The notes under the pieces: model-generated
Told to the model about the DNA's origin: nothing
Seen by the model: only the letters and a program-made list of their open reading frames with translations
Databases searched by the model: none
Shown here: piece by piece, positions 44,301-55,135 of the stretch
Position numbering within the stretch: position 1 is the first letter of the stretch
Layout of the letters: each line of letters starts with the position of its first letter
Translations under genes and position numbers: made by a program
Assembly (NCBI RefSeq): GCF_902459465.1
Contig: NC_047066.1
Location: 9,365,047-9,429,046, forward strand
From: Asterias rubens
Lineage: Eukaryota > Echinodermata > Asteroidea > Forcipulatida > Asteriidae
Reading direction: 5' to 3'
Length of the DNA: 64,000 nucleotides

Positions 44301-46561
44301 GACTGATGAAGAGTTTAGTTGTATCATAGACTTGTTGAAACATGCGCTCCCTCAAAAAGTGTCCGTTTAGTCCGTGCAACAACATTGTACGCGTAGAGAG
44401 ATTCGTGGAGAAGACTTGTACCAAGTTTATTGTGTCAAGCCAATACATGCGGTGCGTGAGTGTGTGCGTGTGTACATACATAATACGTTATGCACATGTA
44501 TTTGCTTCGTCGACGACGTCGTGGTACGAAGGGTGTTGCGGTCGCCATTTTTTTAAAACCGTAAGTTGATTTTCAAAATGAGTGGCAGTAAATCGAAGAG
44601 ATCCTGCGTTTTTAACGATAATTACGCCACAGATTTCTTGTGCCTTAAAAGCTCAACAAAAAGTAGGCATCACGCTTTCTGTGGTAGTAGAACCGATGTG
44701 AGTATTGCTCACGGTGGACGGGGAGATATAGTCGCCCACCTAAAAACTGCCAAAGAGGGAAACTTGCTTCGACACAAAATACAGTCCAGCCCTCCTAAAA
44801 CAAGCAAAACAATCCACATACAAAGGTCTACACCAATAGAAAGGTGGTGAAAAGCTGTGTTATCAAATAATAATGAACTAATGTATTGTTTTTATGGAGT
44901 AGTTCCACATTCAAAGTTAATTTACTTTATGTTAATGTTTAGCCCCCAAATGACTCTGGAAGCTGTGTAGTTCTGTTAGCTTCCAGGGGGCACTGTCCCC
45001 TGCAATGCAGAGCCCCCTGGAAGAAAACACTCATTCACAGTACCCCGCCTTAATAATAATAATAATAATAATAACAGTATTTATAAAGCGCCAAATTGCC
45101 AAAGGATACAAGGCGCCTTGGTGACCCCTGGACCCTGGCCAGGCTTGTCCATATTTCTGGGTTTCGAATGTTGGCAGGTATGGTCATACGAATTTGTGTG
45201 CTTTCAGATGCTTGATTTCGAGACTCCTTGACTTCTTTCTCGAAACTACGTCACTTTCGAGGGAGCCGTTTCTCACAATGTTTTATACTATCAACCTCTC
45301 CCCATTACTCGTTACCAAGTAAGGTTTTATGCTAACAGTTATTTTGAGTAATTATCAATTTGTGTACTGCCTTTAACTTAACAAATGAAATCATTGCTTC
45401 CAATGAAATAATTGTAACCAATGAAATCATGTCCATGTTCAATGCAAAATGTATAAAATATAGTGATTTTTTCGATTTTCTCACAGAAGTTTTTTATTTC
45501 TTATTTCCCAAGGTTTGGAACAAATTAAAGTTTGGAAAGCCAACAGATGAAGCAAAACTCGTCAAAGATTATGAGTTCCTCGATGAAGTACTTGGACATC
45601 TGGAAAAGATATTTCTTGGCGATGATGCATTCTTATTCGGTGGTGAGATAAGCATAGCGGACATTTGTGTCATGTCAGAGGTGAGGAACTTACAGTGACT
45701 AGACTTGTCGAAAAGTCGTTAAAGGCGTCTGTCGCAGTGATAGCGAAACGGCTCTCTTGCGACTATTTCGACTATCACCGCGACATACAATATTAACGAC
45801 TTGTTCACACGTCTAGGCAAGGAGATGTTTTGCAGTGTGCGTTGAGGAAGGCTAAAATGCGTTGCTAATTTGCAGTATAGGTTTTTCCTAGCCTATTTTA
45901 ACAGAAATTCATTAATTTTAACACCAGGCTCACTCAGTTACATTTCAATCGGCATTGAAAGGCACCGGACACGTTTGGTAATTGTCAAAAACCAGTATTC
46001 TCACTTGTGGTGTATCCCAATATATGCATTAAAATAACAAACCTGTACAAAATCGGGCTCATTGTTTGTTATCGAAGTTGCAAAAGAATAATGAAAGAAA
46101 AAACACCCTTGATGCACAAATTTGTGTGCATTTATGCGATGTAGAAAAAAGACTTCAACTGAAGTATTGTATTAATTATTTGAGTAACCTCTTTCTCCTA
46201 CGTTACTTCAGAGGGAGCCGTCTCAAACAATATTTTATACTATCAACAGCTCTCCATTGCTCGTTTGAGTAATCTGTTATGCTAATAGTTATATGAGTCA
46301 TTAGTGTCCAGTGCCTTTAAGCATGGAGGTAGAAATAAGCTGACATTTTTGTTATATGTCTTTTTTTAGATATCGAACATTGTTCCAATACAACGGCGTG
46401 ACATACTGGCGAGTCACCCCAAGCTAGCGGCATGGAAGGACCGAGTGACCAAACGTCTCAACCCTGCATACGATGAAGTTTACCGTGATTTTCGCAAATT
46501 GGAGTCGGCCATCCCCATGTCAAAGTTGTTTGACGAAAATGCCCCCGTCGAAAACTTGTAA
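41391..46561 (+). CDS. GSTT1: Glutathione S-transferase theta, gene 1
   Basis: Cytosolic theta-class enzyme joining glutathione to electrophiles. Exons: 41391-41502, 43072-43159, 43608-43758, 45513-45680, 46370-46561, total 236 aa (human GSTT1 is 240). Phases are 1, 2, 0, 0. The thioredoxin-like half has the theta catalytic Ser11, here in SPPSR, so the usual Gln12 is Pro. cis-Pro55 is in KVPCI, and Glu66-Cys67 stands where theta enzymes usually have Glu-Ser. The helical half has DHWYP and the N-capping box ISIAD. The C-terminus is longer than in gene 2. A splice acceptor TTGTTCCAG at 41378 implies an upstream untranslated exon. Introns contain F1, F2, F6 repeats and a nested transposon (43965-45182). 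Confidence 0.93.
41516..41897. mobile_element. F1 MITE in intron 1 of GST gene 1
   Basis: ATTAAAGGCAGTGGACACTT to TATCCAGTGTCTTTAAA, with the central palindrome. It starts only 13 bases after the exon 1 donor. Confidence 0.87.
42067..42215. mobile_element. F2 MITE in intron 1 of GST gene 1
   Basis: CAATGGGAGACTTTCTGGG at the left and GGAAAGTCTCCAATTG at the right, with inverted arms GGCAGCAGACTTACCGGGTA and TACCCGGTATGTCTGCTGCC. Confidence 0.85.
42520..42875 (-). repeat. F6 repeat with a hammerhead-like motif
   Basis: Related to 54090-54350, 10030-10720 and, more weakly, 14260-14430 and segment X (GGTTTGCGGTAACACCATGT, GAGAACTGTC, GAACTGTCCTGC). On the minus strand 42874-42831 reads GTCTC, then CTGACGA, a stem-loop, AAAA and finally GAGAC. 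This looks like the end of a Penelope-type element. Confidence 0.55.
43835..45375. mobile_element. F1 MITE split by a 1.2 kb DNA transposon
   Basis: The F1 copy starts TTTAAAGACACTGGACACTT and resumes after 45182 to end GTACTGCCTTTAA. Inside it, 43965-45182 has terminal inverted repeats CATACCTGCCAAC and GTTGGCAGGTATG, flanked on both sides by GTCATAC (43958-43964 and 45183-45189). The inner element contains a small zinc-finger-like coding fragment and a TAA microsatellite (45052-45073). Confidence 0.88.
44578..44850 (+). pseudogene. Zinc-finger fragment inside the transposon
   Basis: A 90-codon open frame from ATG 44578. Residues near AFCGSRTDVSIAHGGRGD resemble the Cys/His finger found at the N-terminus of some hAT-related transposase proteins (FC..C.....HGG..D...H). 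The second expected Cys is Arg and the closing His is missing, so it seems degenerate. Either a remnant of the element's transposase or a captured exon. Confidence 0.5.
45956..46320. mobile_element. F1 MITE, diverged, in intron 4 of GST gene 1
   Basis: TTGAAAGGCACCGGACACGT to TTAGTGTCCAGTGCCTTTAA. The centre differs from the usual palindrome, as it also does in the copies at 48376 and 57320, suggesting an F1 subfamily. Confidence 0.8.
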
Positions 46562-47245
46562 TTCTCGACAATCTTACCTTCAGATACTCTACTTTTTGTA
46601 CAATGTGCTCAGCATTTATTTCCATTTTTTTTAAATACTGTATTATGAGGTATTTCCGATGTAAAAATCATATCCACTGGTGTATAGCGATTGCATAAAA
46701 GTATACACACGTTTGTTATGTTGTACACGTGTCAAATACTGTTTATATGAAATCCAAGATGGCGTCTGCCGTTGTTCTTTTGCTACGATTGGTTAACAGC
46801 TGGTAAATAATTTTATCGTTTGTGATTAGCCACAAATATACCTTACTTTATGAGTGTATATTATTTACATTATTTCATGCTCAACAAACTTTTATGGTTT
46901 TGGTGCACATTGTAATGAAACTTTTCCGGTGGTTAAATTAAGTAGAAAAACGATGCAGATTATCGTCTGCACAGTGTTCTGTAAGGCTAATTAATATTCA
47001 TGAGATGATGTCTTACAATTTTTATCAATGAAAATCAGGTTTGTTTGTAATATGCATTCTCGAATTTGATGAATGGATATCTTTACAAGCTAGGTTTGCG
47101 CTTAATTAATTATTTCTTTTATTCAATGGAAAGGACAATTATCACAGAATATTTTAGCACTTTCATTCAGTATAAATCTGAATAAAATACGTGTTTCTGA
47201 GCCGATTCTTTACTTGAACTTATTGAGCTGAAATCCCACAACTGT
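46562..47245. other. 3' flank of GST gene 1
   Basis: Probably starts with the 3' untranslated region. No further exon or transposon was recognised. Confidence 0.4.
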
Positions 47246-47501
47246 CACGGCAAAACAAAAAGCACTACGGCAAAACAAAAAGCACCACGGCAAAAAAAAA
47301 AAAGCGCCACGGCAAAACACAAAGCGCCACGGCAAAACAAAAAGCGCCACGGCAAAACGAAAAGCGCCACGGCAAAACGAAAAGCGCCACGGCAAAACGA
47401 AAAGAGCTACGGCAAAACGAAAAGAGCTACGGCAAAACGCAAAGAGCCACGGCAAAACGCAAAGAGTCACGGCAAAACGCAAAGAGCCACTGCAAACCAA
47501 A
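47246..47501. repeat. 20-bp minisatellite, about 13 units
   Basis: Tandem units close to CACGGCAAAACGAAAAGCGC. Variants change in a gradient along the array: AAAACA at the left, AAAACGAAAAG in the middle, AAAACGCAAAG at the right. The repetitive open frame on the minus strand is a product of the repeat. Confidence 0.95.
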
Positions 47502-48375
47502 AAACAGTTGTGGGCCACCATAGATAATGGGGGCGTTCATATGCGTGAGAACTGTTTGTGTGCGTAAGGCGCGCAATTTAATTTGTATAAATAGTGCCAC
47601 GTTTGGAGATTTAAACACCACGACTGATAGCTGAATTTGAGCTCAGTTGACAAATAATTGTTACTGACCTTCAAACGAAACAAATTCACCCATACACATA
47701 ACATTTTTTTTTTTTTGGTGGGGGGGGGGGAGCTACTGAACTAGAGGTATGTAAATAATATTTCAGAATACTATTTACTGTATGGAACCAGAAATTACAT
47801 TGTTTTGTTTTTTTAGGAGGATTTGATTTGGAGTGGATGTAAACCAACAACCTTTGCGGAAAATCGTCCCGATGTCGCTGATTTTCAATCTGGAGCACTT
47901 TAGGTATACTTGCCGTATACTTGCCTTCTAAAAAAGATGACCCCTGTTAAGCGTGGCCCATTTTTGTTGAAGATGGAGTCTGGCTTGAATTTATTGATAA
48001 AGGATGAGCACAGCTATGTATTGATTGATGCTGACATGAAATAAATGTATCTGAAATTAAAATCTAACTGCGAAATAATAAGTTTTAGCATTTGGTACCT
48101 TATGCTCGTTATACTCTGGTGCACCCAGTGTCTGGCGCCACCTATACCTACCGGTGCATACAGTTGAAACTAAAGGTCGTGGAGTCTAAAGCTATTCTTG
48201 TATACAAACATATACTGGTAGAAGGACCTTGATCTCTGCATGTTTTGTGCCTTTCCAAACAGGATAGATCTCTTCAAACCACTCCAACACACCACTGTAA
48301 AAGCTCACACAATAAACGTGCGTGAGTTATGGGGGTTAACGGAAATACAAACAGTTTGTTAAATAATGATACAAA
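47502..48375. other. Intergenic, no gene seen
   Basis: Contains a T/G homopolymer run near 47703-47731. No exon or transposon was recognised. Confidence 0.4.
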
Positions 48376-48731
48376 TTTAAAGGCACTGGACGCGTTCGGT
48401 AATATTGTCAAAGACCAGTAACTTGGTGTATCCCAACATAATATATGCATAAAATAATCTTCGAACAACTTGGCTCAATTGTTCATCGAGGTTGCAAGAA
48501 AATAATGAAAGAAAAAACACCCTTGTTGCACACGTGTGCTTACTGATGCCTTAAGACTTCAGGCCGAATTCCTCTTGAAGTTGCCTCTTTCTCAAAAACT
48601 AGGTTACCCCTAGAGAGGGCAGTCTCTTACAATGTTTTATACTATCAACAGCTCTCCATTGCTTTTTACAAAGTGAGGTTTTATGCTGACAACTATTTTG
48701 ACTAATAACCAAAAGCATCTGTGCCTTTAAA
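48376..48731. mobile_element. F1 MITE, diverged subfamily
   Basis: TTTAAAGGCACTGGACGCGT to GCATCTGTGCCTTTAA. Shares ATTGTCAAAGACCAG and ACACCCTTGTTG with other F1 copies but lacks the GAGACC palindrome. Confidence 0.78.
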
Positions 48732-49458
48732 GGCCACCACAATTCATTATTGCCGCATTCATAGACTTGTTGGTCGCTTGATAAAAACCCTCTATAGTGA
48801 TAATCCATAGTCACGGGTGTGTGCTTTCGACAACTGCTTGGGTAAATATAAATTGACATAGCAGGAATGTTTTCATTTTAGACAACACCGAGTAATGAAA
48901 AAGTAAAACTCAAATCCACTCCGTGGACAAGCCGTCTTCTTTTTAAAAAGCTACGGATAAATTGGGTTGTTTACGTCGTCTCGGAGAAGAACAGGTAAGC
49001 ATTTTTTTTCTTCGGTTTAATGTATTCATTGGAATTTTATTTGCATTGTTCAGTGTTACACAATGTTCAGGCATCCCCAAGTTTCGACACCCCTCATGTT
49101 CCAACACCCCCAACAAAGTTTTTTCCCCTAACCCTATAATACTCTACCCTAAACTCTAGCAAGTAAATCAATCATAAGTAGGATTTCTGATGGTCGGAAT
49201 GTTACTAAAGTTTCACCCAGTGATAGTTTTGAAACCATAAACTAGGCACCTGACAACTTAATCATCATAAACTTGCATGTTTTTGAAAATGTGTTAATAT
49301 GAAGGTGTAAATATTTTTCATGGTTTATGAACCATGTTTTATGATAATGCTTAATGTTTTGGTTCAGGCCTACATTTTGTATTGTTGATTTCATACCCTT
49401 TTATCGCAGATGGTAAATTCGATGGGAAGAGTTGTTCTAATAGTTGAACCAATGGCTT
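48732..49458. other. Upstream of GST gene 2; possible untranslated exon
   Basis: Mostly featureless. A sequence ending GAGAAGAACAG|GTAAGC at 48994 has a good donor, and a similar AGAACAG|GTAAGT occurs at 58372 before GST gene 3. These may be 5' untranslated first exons of the two genes. Confidence 0.35.
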
Positions 49459-49538
49459 TTTAAACCGAATACCAAAATAATATATTAATTTCCACTCCAT
49501 ATATTTACACAATGGTACTATGTTGAACCAATGACATT

Positions 49539-49908
49539 TTAAAGCCATTAGAACCTTTCGGTAAACAGTATTGTTCAAGGCCCACACTTCGTGTATCACA
49601 ACTTCTATATCAAATAACAAACCTGTGAAAATTTGGGCTTAATCGGTCATCGGAGTCGGGAGAAAATAATGGGAAAACCCACCCTTGTATCCGCGCGTTT
49701 CGCCGTGTCATGACATGTGTTTAAAATAAATCCGTAATTCTCGTTAACGAGAATTGATATTGTTTTACTGTTTTCTAAAAAAGTAAAGCATTTCATGGAA
49801 TAATATTTCAAGAGAAGTATTTCACCACTACTTTCTGTAAACCCTGTAAGTTATTTGTAAATCTGTGAACTTTTTTTTTTTCTGTTCCGAAAGGATCCAA
49901 TGGCTTTA
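49539..49908. mobile_element. F3 MITE
   Basis: Ends AAAGCCATTAGAACCTTTCG and CCGAAAGGATCCAATGGCTTT. The interior matches 10319-10673 closely. Confidence 0.85.
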
Positions 49909-49986
49909 AACCGAATACCCAAATAATATATTAATTTCAACTCCATTTATAATGTACACAATGGTACTATGTTGAACCAATGACAT

Positions 49987-50379
49987 TTAAAGGAACACGT
50001 TGCCTTGGATCGGTCGAGTTGGTCTTTGAAAAGCGTTTTGTGACCGTTTGTTATAAAATGCATATGGTTAGAAAGATGATGTCAAAGTAGAATACATTGA
50101 TCTACACAAATATGCCTCGAAATTGCATGGTTTTCTTTTTACCTTCGTTCAATATCACGGTCGGCCATTTATGGGAGTCACAATTTTGACTCCCATAAAT
50201 GACCGACCATGATAGTTCGCGACGTAAAAAGAAAACCGTGCAATTTTGAGAGATACTTGTGTGGATCGTTATATTCTACTTTTAAAACATCTTTCTAACC
50301 ATATACGTTTCATAACAAACGATTTCAAACGCTTTTTATGGACCAACTCGTCCGATCCAAAGCGACGTGTTCCTTTTAA
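49987..50379. mobile_element. F4 long-hairpin MITE
   Basis: TTTAAAGGAACACGTTGCCT at the left and AGCGACGTGTTCCTTTTAAA at the right. The arms remain complementary almost to the centre, where TATGGGAGTCACAA and TTGACTCCCATA meet. A near-complete hairpin of about 390 bases. Confidence 0.9.
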
Positions 50380-50456
50380 ACCGAATACCAAATACATTCA
50401 TTCCACCCCAACTGTATAAAAATGGTTCTATATTAACTTATTAAAGTGTGATCGCC

Positions 50457-53400
50457 ATGGGTCTCATCGTGTATGGAGACATGATCTCCCAACCAAGCCG
50501 GAGTGTGTTTTTGTTCTGCAAAGTCACTGGTATCCCGTACACGGAGAAAACTGTCGCCATAGTCAAAGGTGAGAGTGAGGAGACGATGGACACCAACGCT
50601 ATTAAAAATTATGATGCAGTGTCGAGAGTCCATCTTTCTCCAGAAGACGATCAGCGCATAGGCCATACACTGCGTCAAGTTGAAACAACGTTCTTTTCAG
50701 AACCACCCCTACTCATTTAGAGGCATTTACATGGTGTTACACCAAACATTTTTGTATCGTATTTCCACCATGAAAAGTTTCAAATCCTACTGACATTTAA
50801 AATATTGATCTGAAAACCTCTGACCTAGATATTAGCACCGTGAGTTTAGCCCCAATGTCGGTCATTATGACCTGGAACCTGCGTCAAAGTGACCCTAAAT
50901 TGGTCAAACTGACGCAGAATCAGAGTTAACCCCCATTTAAAAAAAAACTGGTTCGGGGTTGTATTTATAGCCTGAACCATAAATGTGTCAAGTCCCTGCA
51001 TGGATACCAAAAACCTGGGTCAATGCTGAACCGGGTCACTGTTTTCAGAGTTCAAAATGATATATCTAGCGGTAAATACCCGGAACCATTGATTGCGTGT
51101 CAGTTTTGTTTTGAAAACCCCCTGCTTCTAACTAGACAGAGAAGTAGGCCTAGATCAGATTCAGTCCGTAAAGCGATTTGGAAGTCCAGTATGACAGGAG
51201 ATTTTGTACCCCATGGTGAACTGTACAGACTTCTTCTGATAGCGCCCTCTTTTGAATCATCAAGATTTTTGACTTACCGGGTAATTAATTTCCATAGTTT
51301 GAGTACCCGCACATAAAAACTGGTTTTCACCTTGTAAGTCTGCTGCCACCTAGCGTTCTAAAAAATACCAACATTGTGACTGTTTTCGAATTCACAGGTG
51401 AACACAAAGGAGAAGACTACCTGAAAATCAATCCCTTCGGGCAAGTTCCCAGCATCAAGGATGACGACTTCGTTCTCACTGAATGGTAAATCAATTTGAA
51501 ACAATAACTGTTTATGCAATTAATCTTCACATGAAACCAAAGGAAGGTTTGGAATGTCGCAAGCTTGGGGAGTAAAAGTTATGAAAGCCTCCAAAGTTGT
51601 AAACGAAAATTAAACGACATGAGAAACTAAATCAAATTAATCAATCAAAATGAATGTCTTCTATTCCTTTAAACAACTAAATTGTAACCATGTATTTCTC
51701 TGTTTAGTTTTTCGATAATAAAGTATCTTGCGGATAAGCACAAGGTCGCCGATCACTGGTACCCGGCAGAGTTGAAGGCCCGAGCGAAAGTGAATGAGTA
51801 TCTGGACTGGCATCATACCGGTCTTCGACGGGGGGGCATGGACATCTGTCGAGAGCAGGTAAATGGTGCGCGACTCGTGAATCAGACCCCTACTCGACCT
51901 GCGTAACTCTGACTCTGACTCTGACCCTGACTCGACCGTAGTGCCTCATTACGCTGACTCTAACTCGGAATCTGACTCGACAGTTGGGACCCGTTACTCT
52001 GATACCAACCCGGACCCTGAATCGACCTTAAAGGCAGTGGACACTATTGGTAATTACTCAAAATAATTATCAGCCTAAAACCTTTCTTGGTGACGAGTAA
52101 TGGGTTTTATGGTATAAAACTCTATGAGAAACCACTTCCTCTGAAGTGACGTAGTTTTCGAGAAAGAAGTAATTGTCAATGAATTTGATTTCGAGACCTC
52201 AGATTTAGAACTTGAGGTCTCGAAATCAACCATCTAAACGCACACAACTTCGTGTGACAAGGGTGTTTTATTCTTTCATTATTATCTCGCAACTTTGATG
52301 ACCGATTGAGCTCAAATTTTCACAGGTTTGTTATTTTATGCATATGTTGAGATACACCAACTGTGAAGGCTAGTCTTTGACAATTACCAATAGTGTCCAC
52401 TGCCTTTAAAAGTAATTTGTGACTAGGCCCTTTATCACGAAGTTGATCTCGGGCTCGACACAATGAACTCGGAGTTGAACTTGAGATTTATGTACCCAAA
52501 TACATGGCTCGATATGTACCTGAAATAAAGACAACTAATTTGTACAACTGGAAACACTGGTTTAAAGTTTGAAAAACTAATTTCATTAACTATTGAACTT
52601 CATCGTAAATTTGTGAGCTTCGTACTTTTTTATTTTTATTTCTACTATCTGTATCATCTATATGTGGACAATGTTTTGTTTTCGATGTTTTTGCAATTAT
52701 TTTATATTTTCAGGCCAACGGGGTATTGTGTTACAATTCAGCCCCAATTTGCCACAACTTTGTGTCAACTTCTCAAAGGCTAGTTAGTACACATTCCCTA
52801 TCATTATTTGAAATAAAGTGTGAACAAATCACAAAGTATGTTTTCTTTTATTTTCAAAGTTCCTAAAAACCTCGCTGTTTGGAATGCCGACAGATGAAGA
52901 AAAGCTCGTCAAAGATTACGATAACTTTGACAAGATACTTGGGGTTGTGGAAAAGACATTTCTTGGAGATGGTGATTTCCTGTGCGGTGATGAGATAACC
53001 ATTGCAGACATTTGCGCCATTTCAGAGGTAAGGAACAAAGATGAAAGAGGCGCAAGTTGAAAATATTGCTATTCAAAGGAAAATAATTATATTTTGGAAC
53101 CGTTCGATTTGTTCAAGTTATTTAAGCGTTCTTACTAATTCAGTTTCAAGTTTTCTGTTAAATGTTACATTAATTTTCTTTTTTTTTTGTGCGCCTTGGG
53201 TGTCTCTATTGAGACAGATATGTGCGCGTTATAAATTTACAATTATTAATTATTATTATTTTTATTATCTATTGAAACCTATAAATTTAAAAATGATATA
53301 CGATGAAACTAGCCTATGAACATTTCAAAGATTGCGCTGTTATTTCTTAAATATTTTTTGTCTAATTTTTTATGATCCGCAGCGGTTAGGTCCACCCTAA

Positions 53401-53993
53401 TTGGATACATAATCTGAGAAACGTCTGACAGTAACGTTTCTCAACTTCAAACTGGTTGACATAAAAACCTGCTATCATTTAAAAGTGAAATGGTTCTAAA
53501 AATTACAGATTAGCATTAAAACTTACACGGTCTAATGATGATGATAGTAGAAAACATCCCCTGAAATATTATTGTCAGAAATATTATATTTGTTGAGAGA
53601 TAAATAATCTTATTTTGTGTTAGTGAGCGTTTTATTCTTTTTTCATTTTGCATCGATGCCATGCAAAAATGTGTTATCGGTTTTGCACTATTTTCTCAAA
53701 CTTCTACAGGTTTGTCAGTTTATGTATAAGGTGGATTACATAAAGTACTTACACAACCAGCAAATGTTTGGTTAGCAAAAAAAACAATTTTGTAATAATT
53801 GTGTTTATACATTTTTTTGTTCTTTTCTCGGTGGCAGTTCACGCAAATTCTTTGGTTCCAACGGCCGGGAACTCATATACTGGCAAACCACTCCAAGCTA
53901 GCGGCATGGAAGGACCGAGTGGCCAAACGTCTTAACCCAGCATACGATGAAGTTCACCAAGACCTCGTCAAATTTGCTGAGTCCAAGAAGTAA
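50457..53993 (+). CDS. GSTT1: Glutathione S-transferase theta, gene 2
   Basis: Theta-class GST with exons 50457-50568, 51398-51485, 51708-51858, 52860-53027, 53838-53993, total 224 aa. Exon lengths 112, 88, 151, 168 match gene 1; only the last exon is shorter. Catalytic Ser11 and Gln12 are present in ISQPSR, cis-Pro55 in QVPSI, Glu66-Cys67 at the glutathione site, DHWYP in the helical half, and the N-capping box ITIAD. It is the copy most like canonical theta enzymes at residues 11-15. Exon 3 ends with a Gly-rich RRGGMDIC that differs from gene 1. Intron 3 contains a CTGACT-rich run (51895-52020) and an F1 MITE (52028-52410). Adjacent copies share orientation and phase, showing tandem duplication. 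Confidence 0.94.
52028..52410. mobile_element. F1 MITE in intron 3 of GST gene 2
   Basis: CTTAAAGGCAGTGGACACTA to AGTGTCCACTGCCTTTAAA, a near-complete copy with the central palindrome. Confidence 0.9.
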
Positions 53994-54089
53994 ATCCACC
54001 CACAATATCTTCAGAGGAAAGAGATACATCGATGAAAATAATGTTAGAAAATTTGTCAAGTCATAATAATTTTATAACCATTTTATAGT

Positions 54090-54350
54090 TGGTTTGCGGT
54101 AACACCATGTGTGTGTCTATATGCCAGGTTGATTTTCGTTCTTTAGAGAACTGTCTTGCTTTAAATATTCCTAACACGGAGTAGATTATCGGAATTAGGG
54201 AGACTTCTCAGTTCTGAAAAGAACTGTCCTGCTGATAACTGATAACAGGATGGGAGGAAGGTATAGAAAATCGGCTGGGACTAATACGATAGCTTTTAGT
54301 GGATCGTTATTAACTTCACTATCACGGAGTGAGTTATTAATTGGTCTCAA
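54090..54350. repeat. F6 repeat
   Basis: Matches 42580-42835 (GGTTTGCGGTAACACCATGT, GTATAGAAAAT.GGCTGG, GTTATTAA.TTGGTCTCAA). It stops before the hammerhead-like end and runs into a SINE. Confidence 0.65.
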
Positions 54351-54640
54351 TTAATTCGGATGGGACGTAAAGCCGTTGGTCCCATGTGTTGTGTAACGCA
54401 TGTAAAAGAACCCAGTGCACTTATCGAAAAGAGAAGGGGTTCGCCCCGGTGTTCCTGGTTGTGGCTGCTTAATGCGCCGCAGCACCTTGTAAACCCTTAT
54501 AAGGTGCTAAATAATTGGGTCTCAGAATTCATCACTGCAATAACCTATCTTTCTGAAAGTTTGTATAATACTCAGCGCCTTGAGTACCTTGTTTGGTAGA
54601 TACGTGCGCTATATAAGACTTCGATATTATTATATTATTA
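54351..54640 (+). mobile_element. SINE lacking its tRNA head
   Basis: Body and tail match the reverse of 17320-17600: GTAAAAGAACCCAGTGCACT, CCGGTGTTCCTGG, CCTTATAAGGTGCTAAATAA. It ends in the common tail GTGCGCTATATAAGACTTCG and an ATT run. Confidence 0.7.
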
Positions 54641-54649
54641 TTATTTTGC

Positions 54650-55135
54650 CTAAACTATTCCATGGAGGTCATCATCATCATTTAGAGGTCGCAACCGAGA
54701 TTCCATGCACAACGTCACGCCAGAGTTGTTTATCCCTCATCATGTTTGGAAGGTCTACTATCTCAGCCTCCGTATCCCGATCACGTCGATGTAGTTGAGT
54801 GGTCGATGTCCTCTATTAGGGCGCGGTAGTCTCCAGTATAACACGTCAGGGATGACCTGGTCTTTGGCTGGCACGAAAGCAGTGACCTGCGAAGCGGACT
54901 CTGAGTTGAGCTAACAGTAGTAGAGATTGGTGGATCTCCGTAGATCTGTTCATTGGTCTTGTGCTCCGGCCATGAGATGTTCTGTACCCTCATAAGAAGC
55001 CTGGTGTATGTGCCGTCGATGCGATCTTGAAACTCTTTTTTTCATGGTCCAGGTTTCCGCTCCATACAGAAGGATGCTCTCTACACAGGCTCTGAAGAAG
55101 ACCAGCTTGGTTGTATTCGCTATTTAAAGGAGGTA
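54650..55135 (-). pseudogene. LINE reverse-transcriptase C-terminal remnant
   Basis: The minus-strand reading includes a piece like RVQNISWPEHKTNEQIYGD, as in the C-terminal part of several non-LTR retrotransposon polyproteins (a W...N..LYG pattern following a T.LL..V segment). Frames are interrupted, so it is a fossil. Confidence 0.6.

Larger units (their letters stand above)
49459..50450. repeat. Three ~80-bp units interleaved with F3 and F4 MITEs
   Basis: A unit TTTAAACCGAATACC..AATATATTAATTT..CACAATGGTACTATGTTG occurs at 49459-49540, 49904-49990 and, more diverged, at 50374-50450. An F3 MITE (49539-49908) lies between the first two and an F4 MITE (49987-50379) between the second and third, all joined at TTAA/TTTAAA. 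Confidence 0.8.

Noticed and set aside
45052-45110. TAA microsatellite with GCGCC flank as a separate SINE
   Set aside because: It looks like a reversed SINE tail inside the larger CATACCTG transposon, but too little body remains to call it.
47210-47621. Repetitive open frames on the minus strand resembling a repeat protein (FAVALFVLPWR units)
   Set aside because: Direct translation of a 20-bp minisatellite. Since 20 is not a multiple of three, the apparent regularity is not selected; no start context or homologue.
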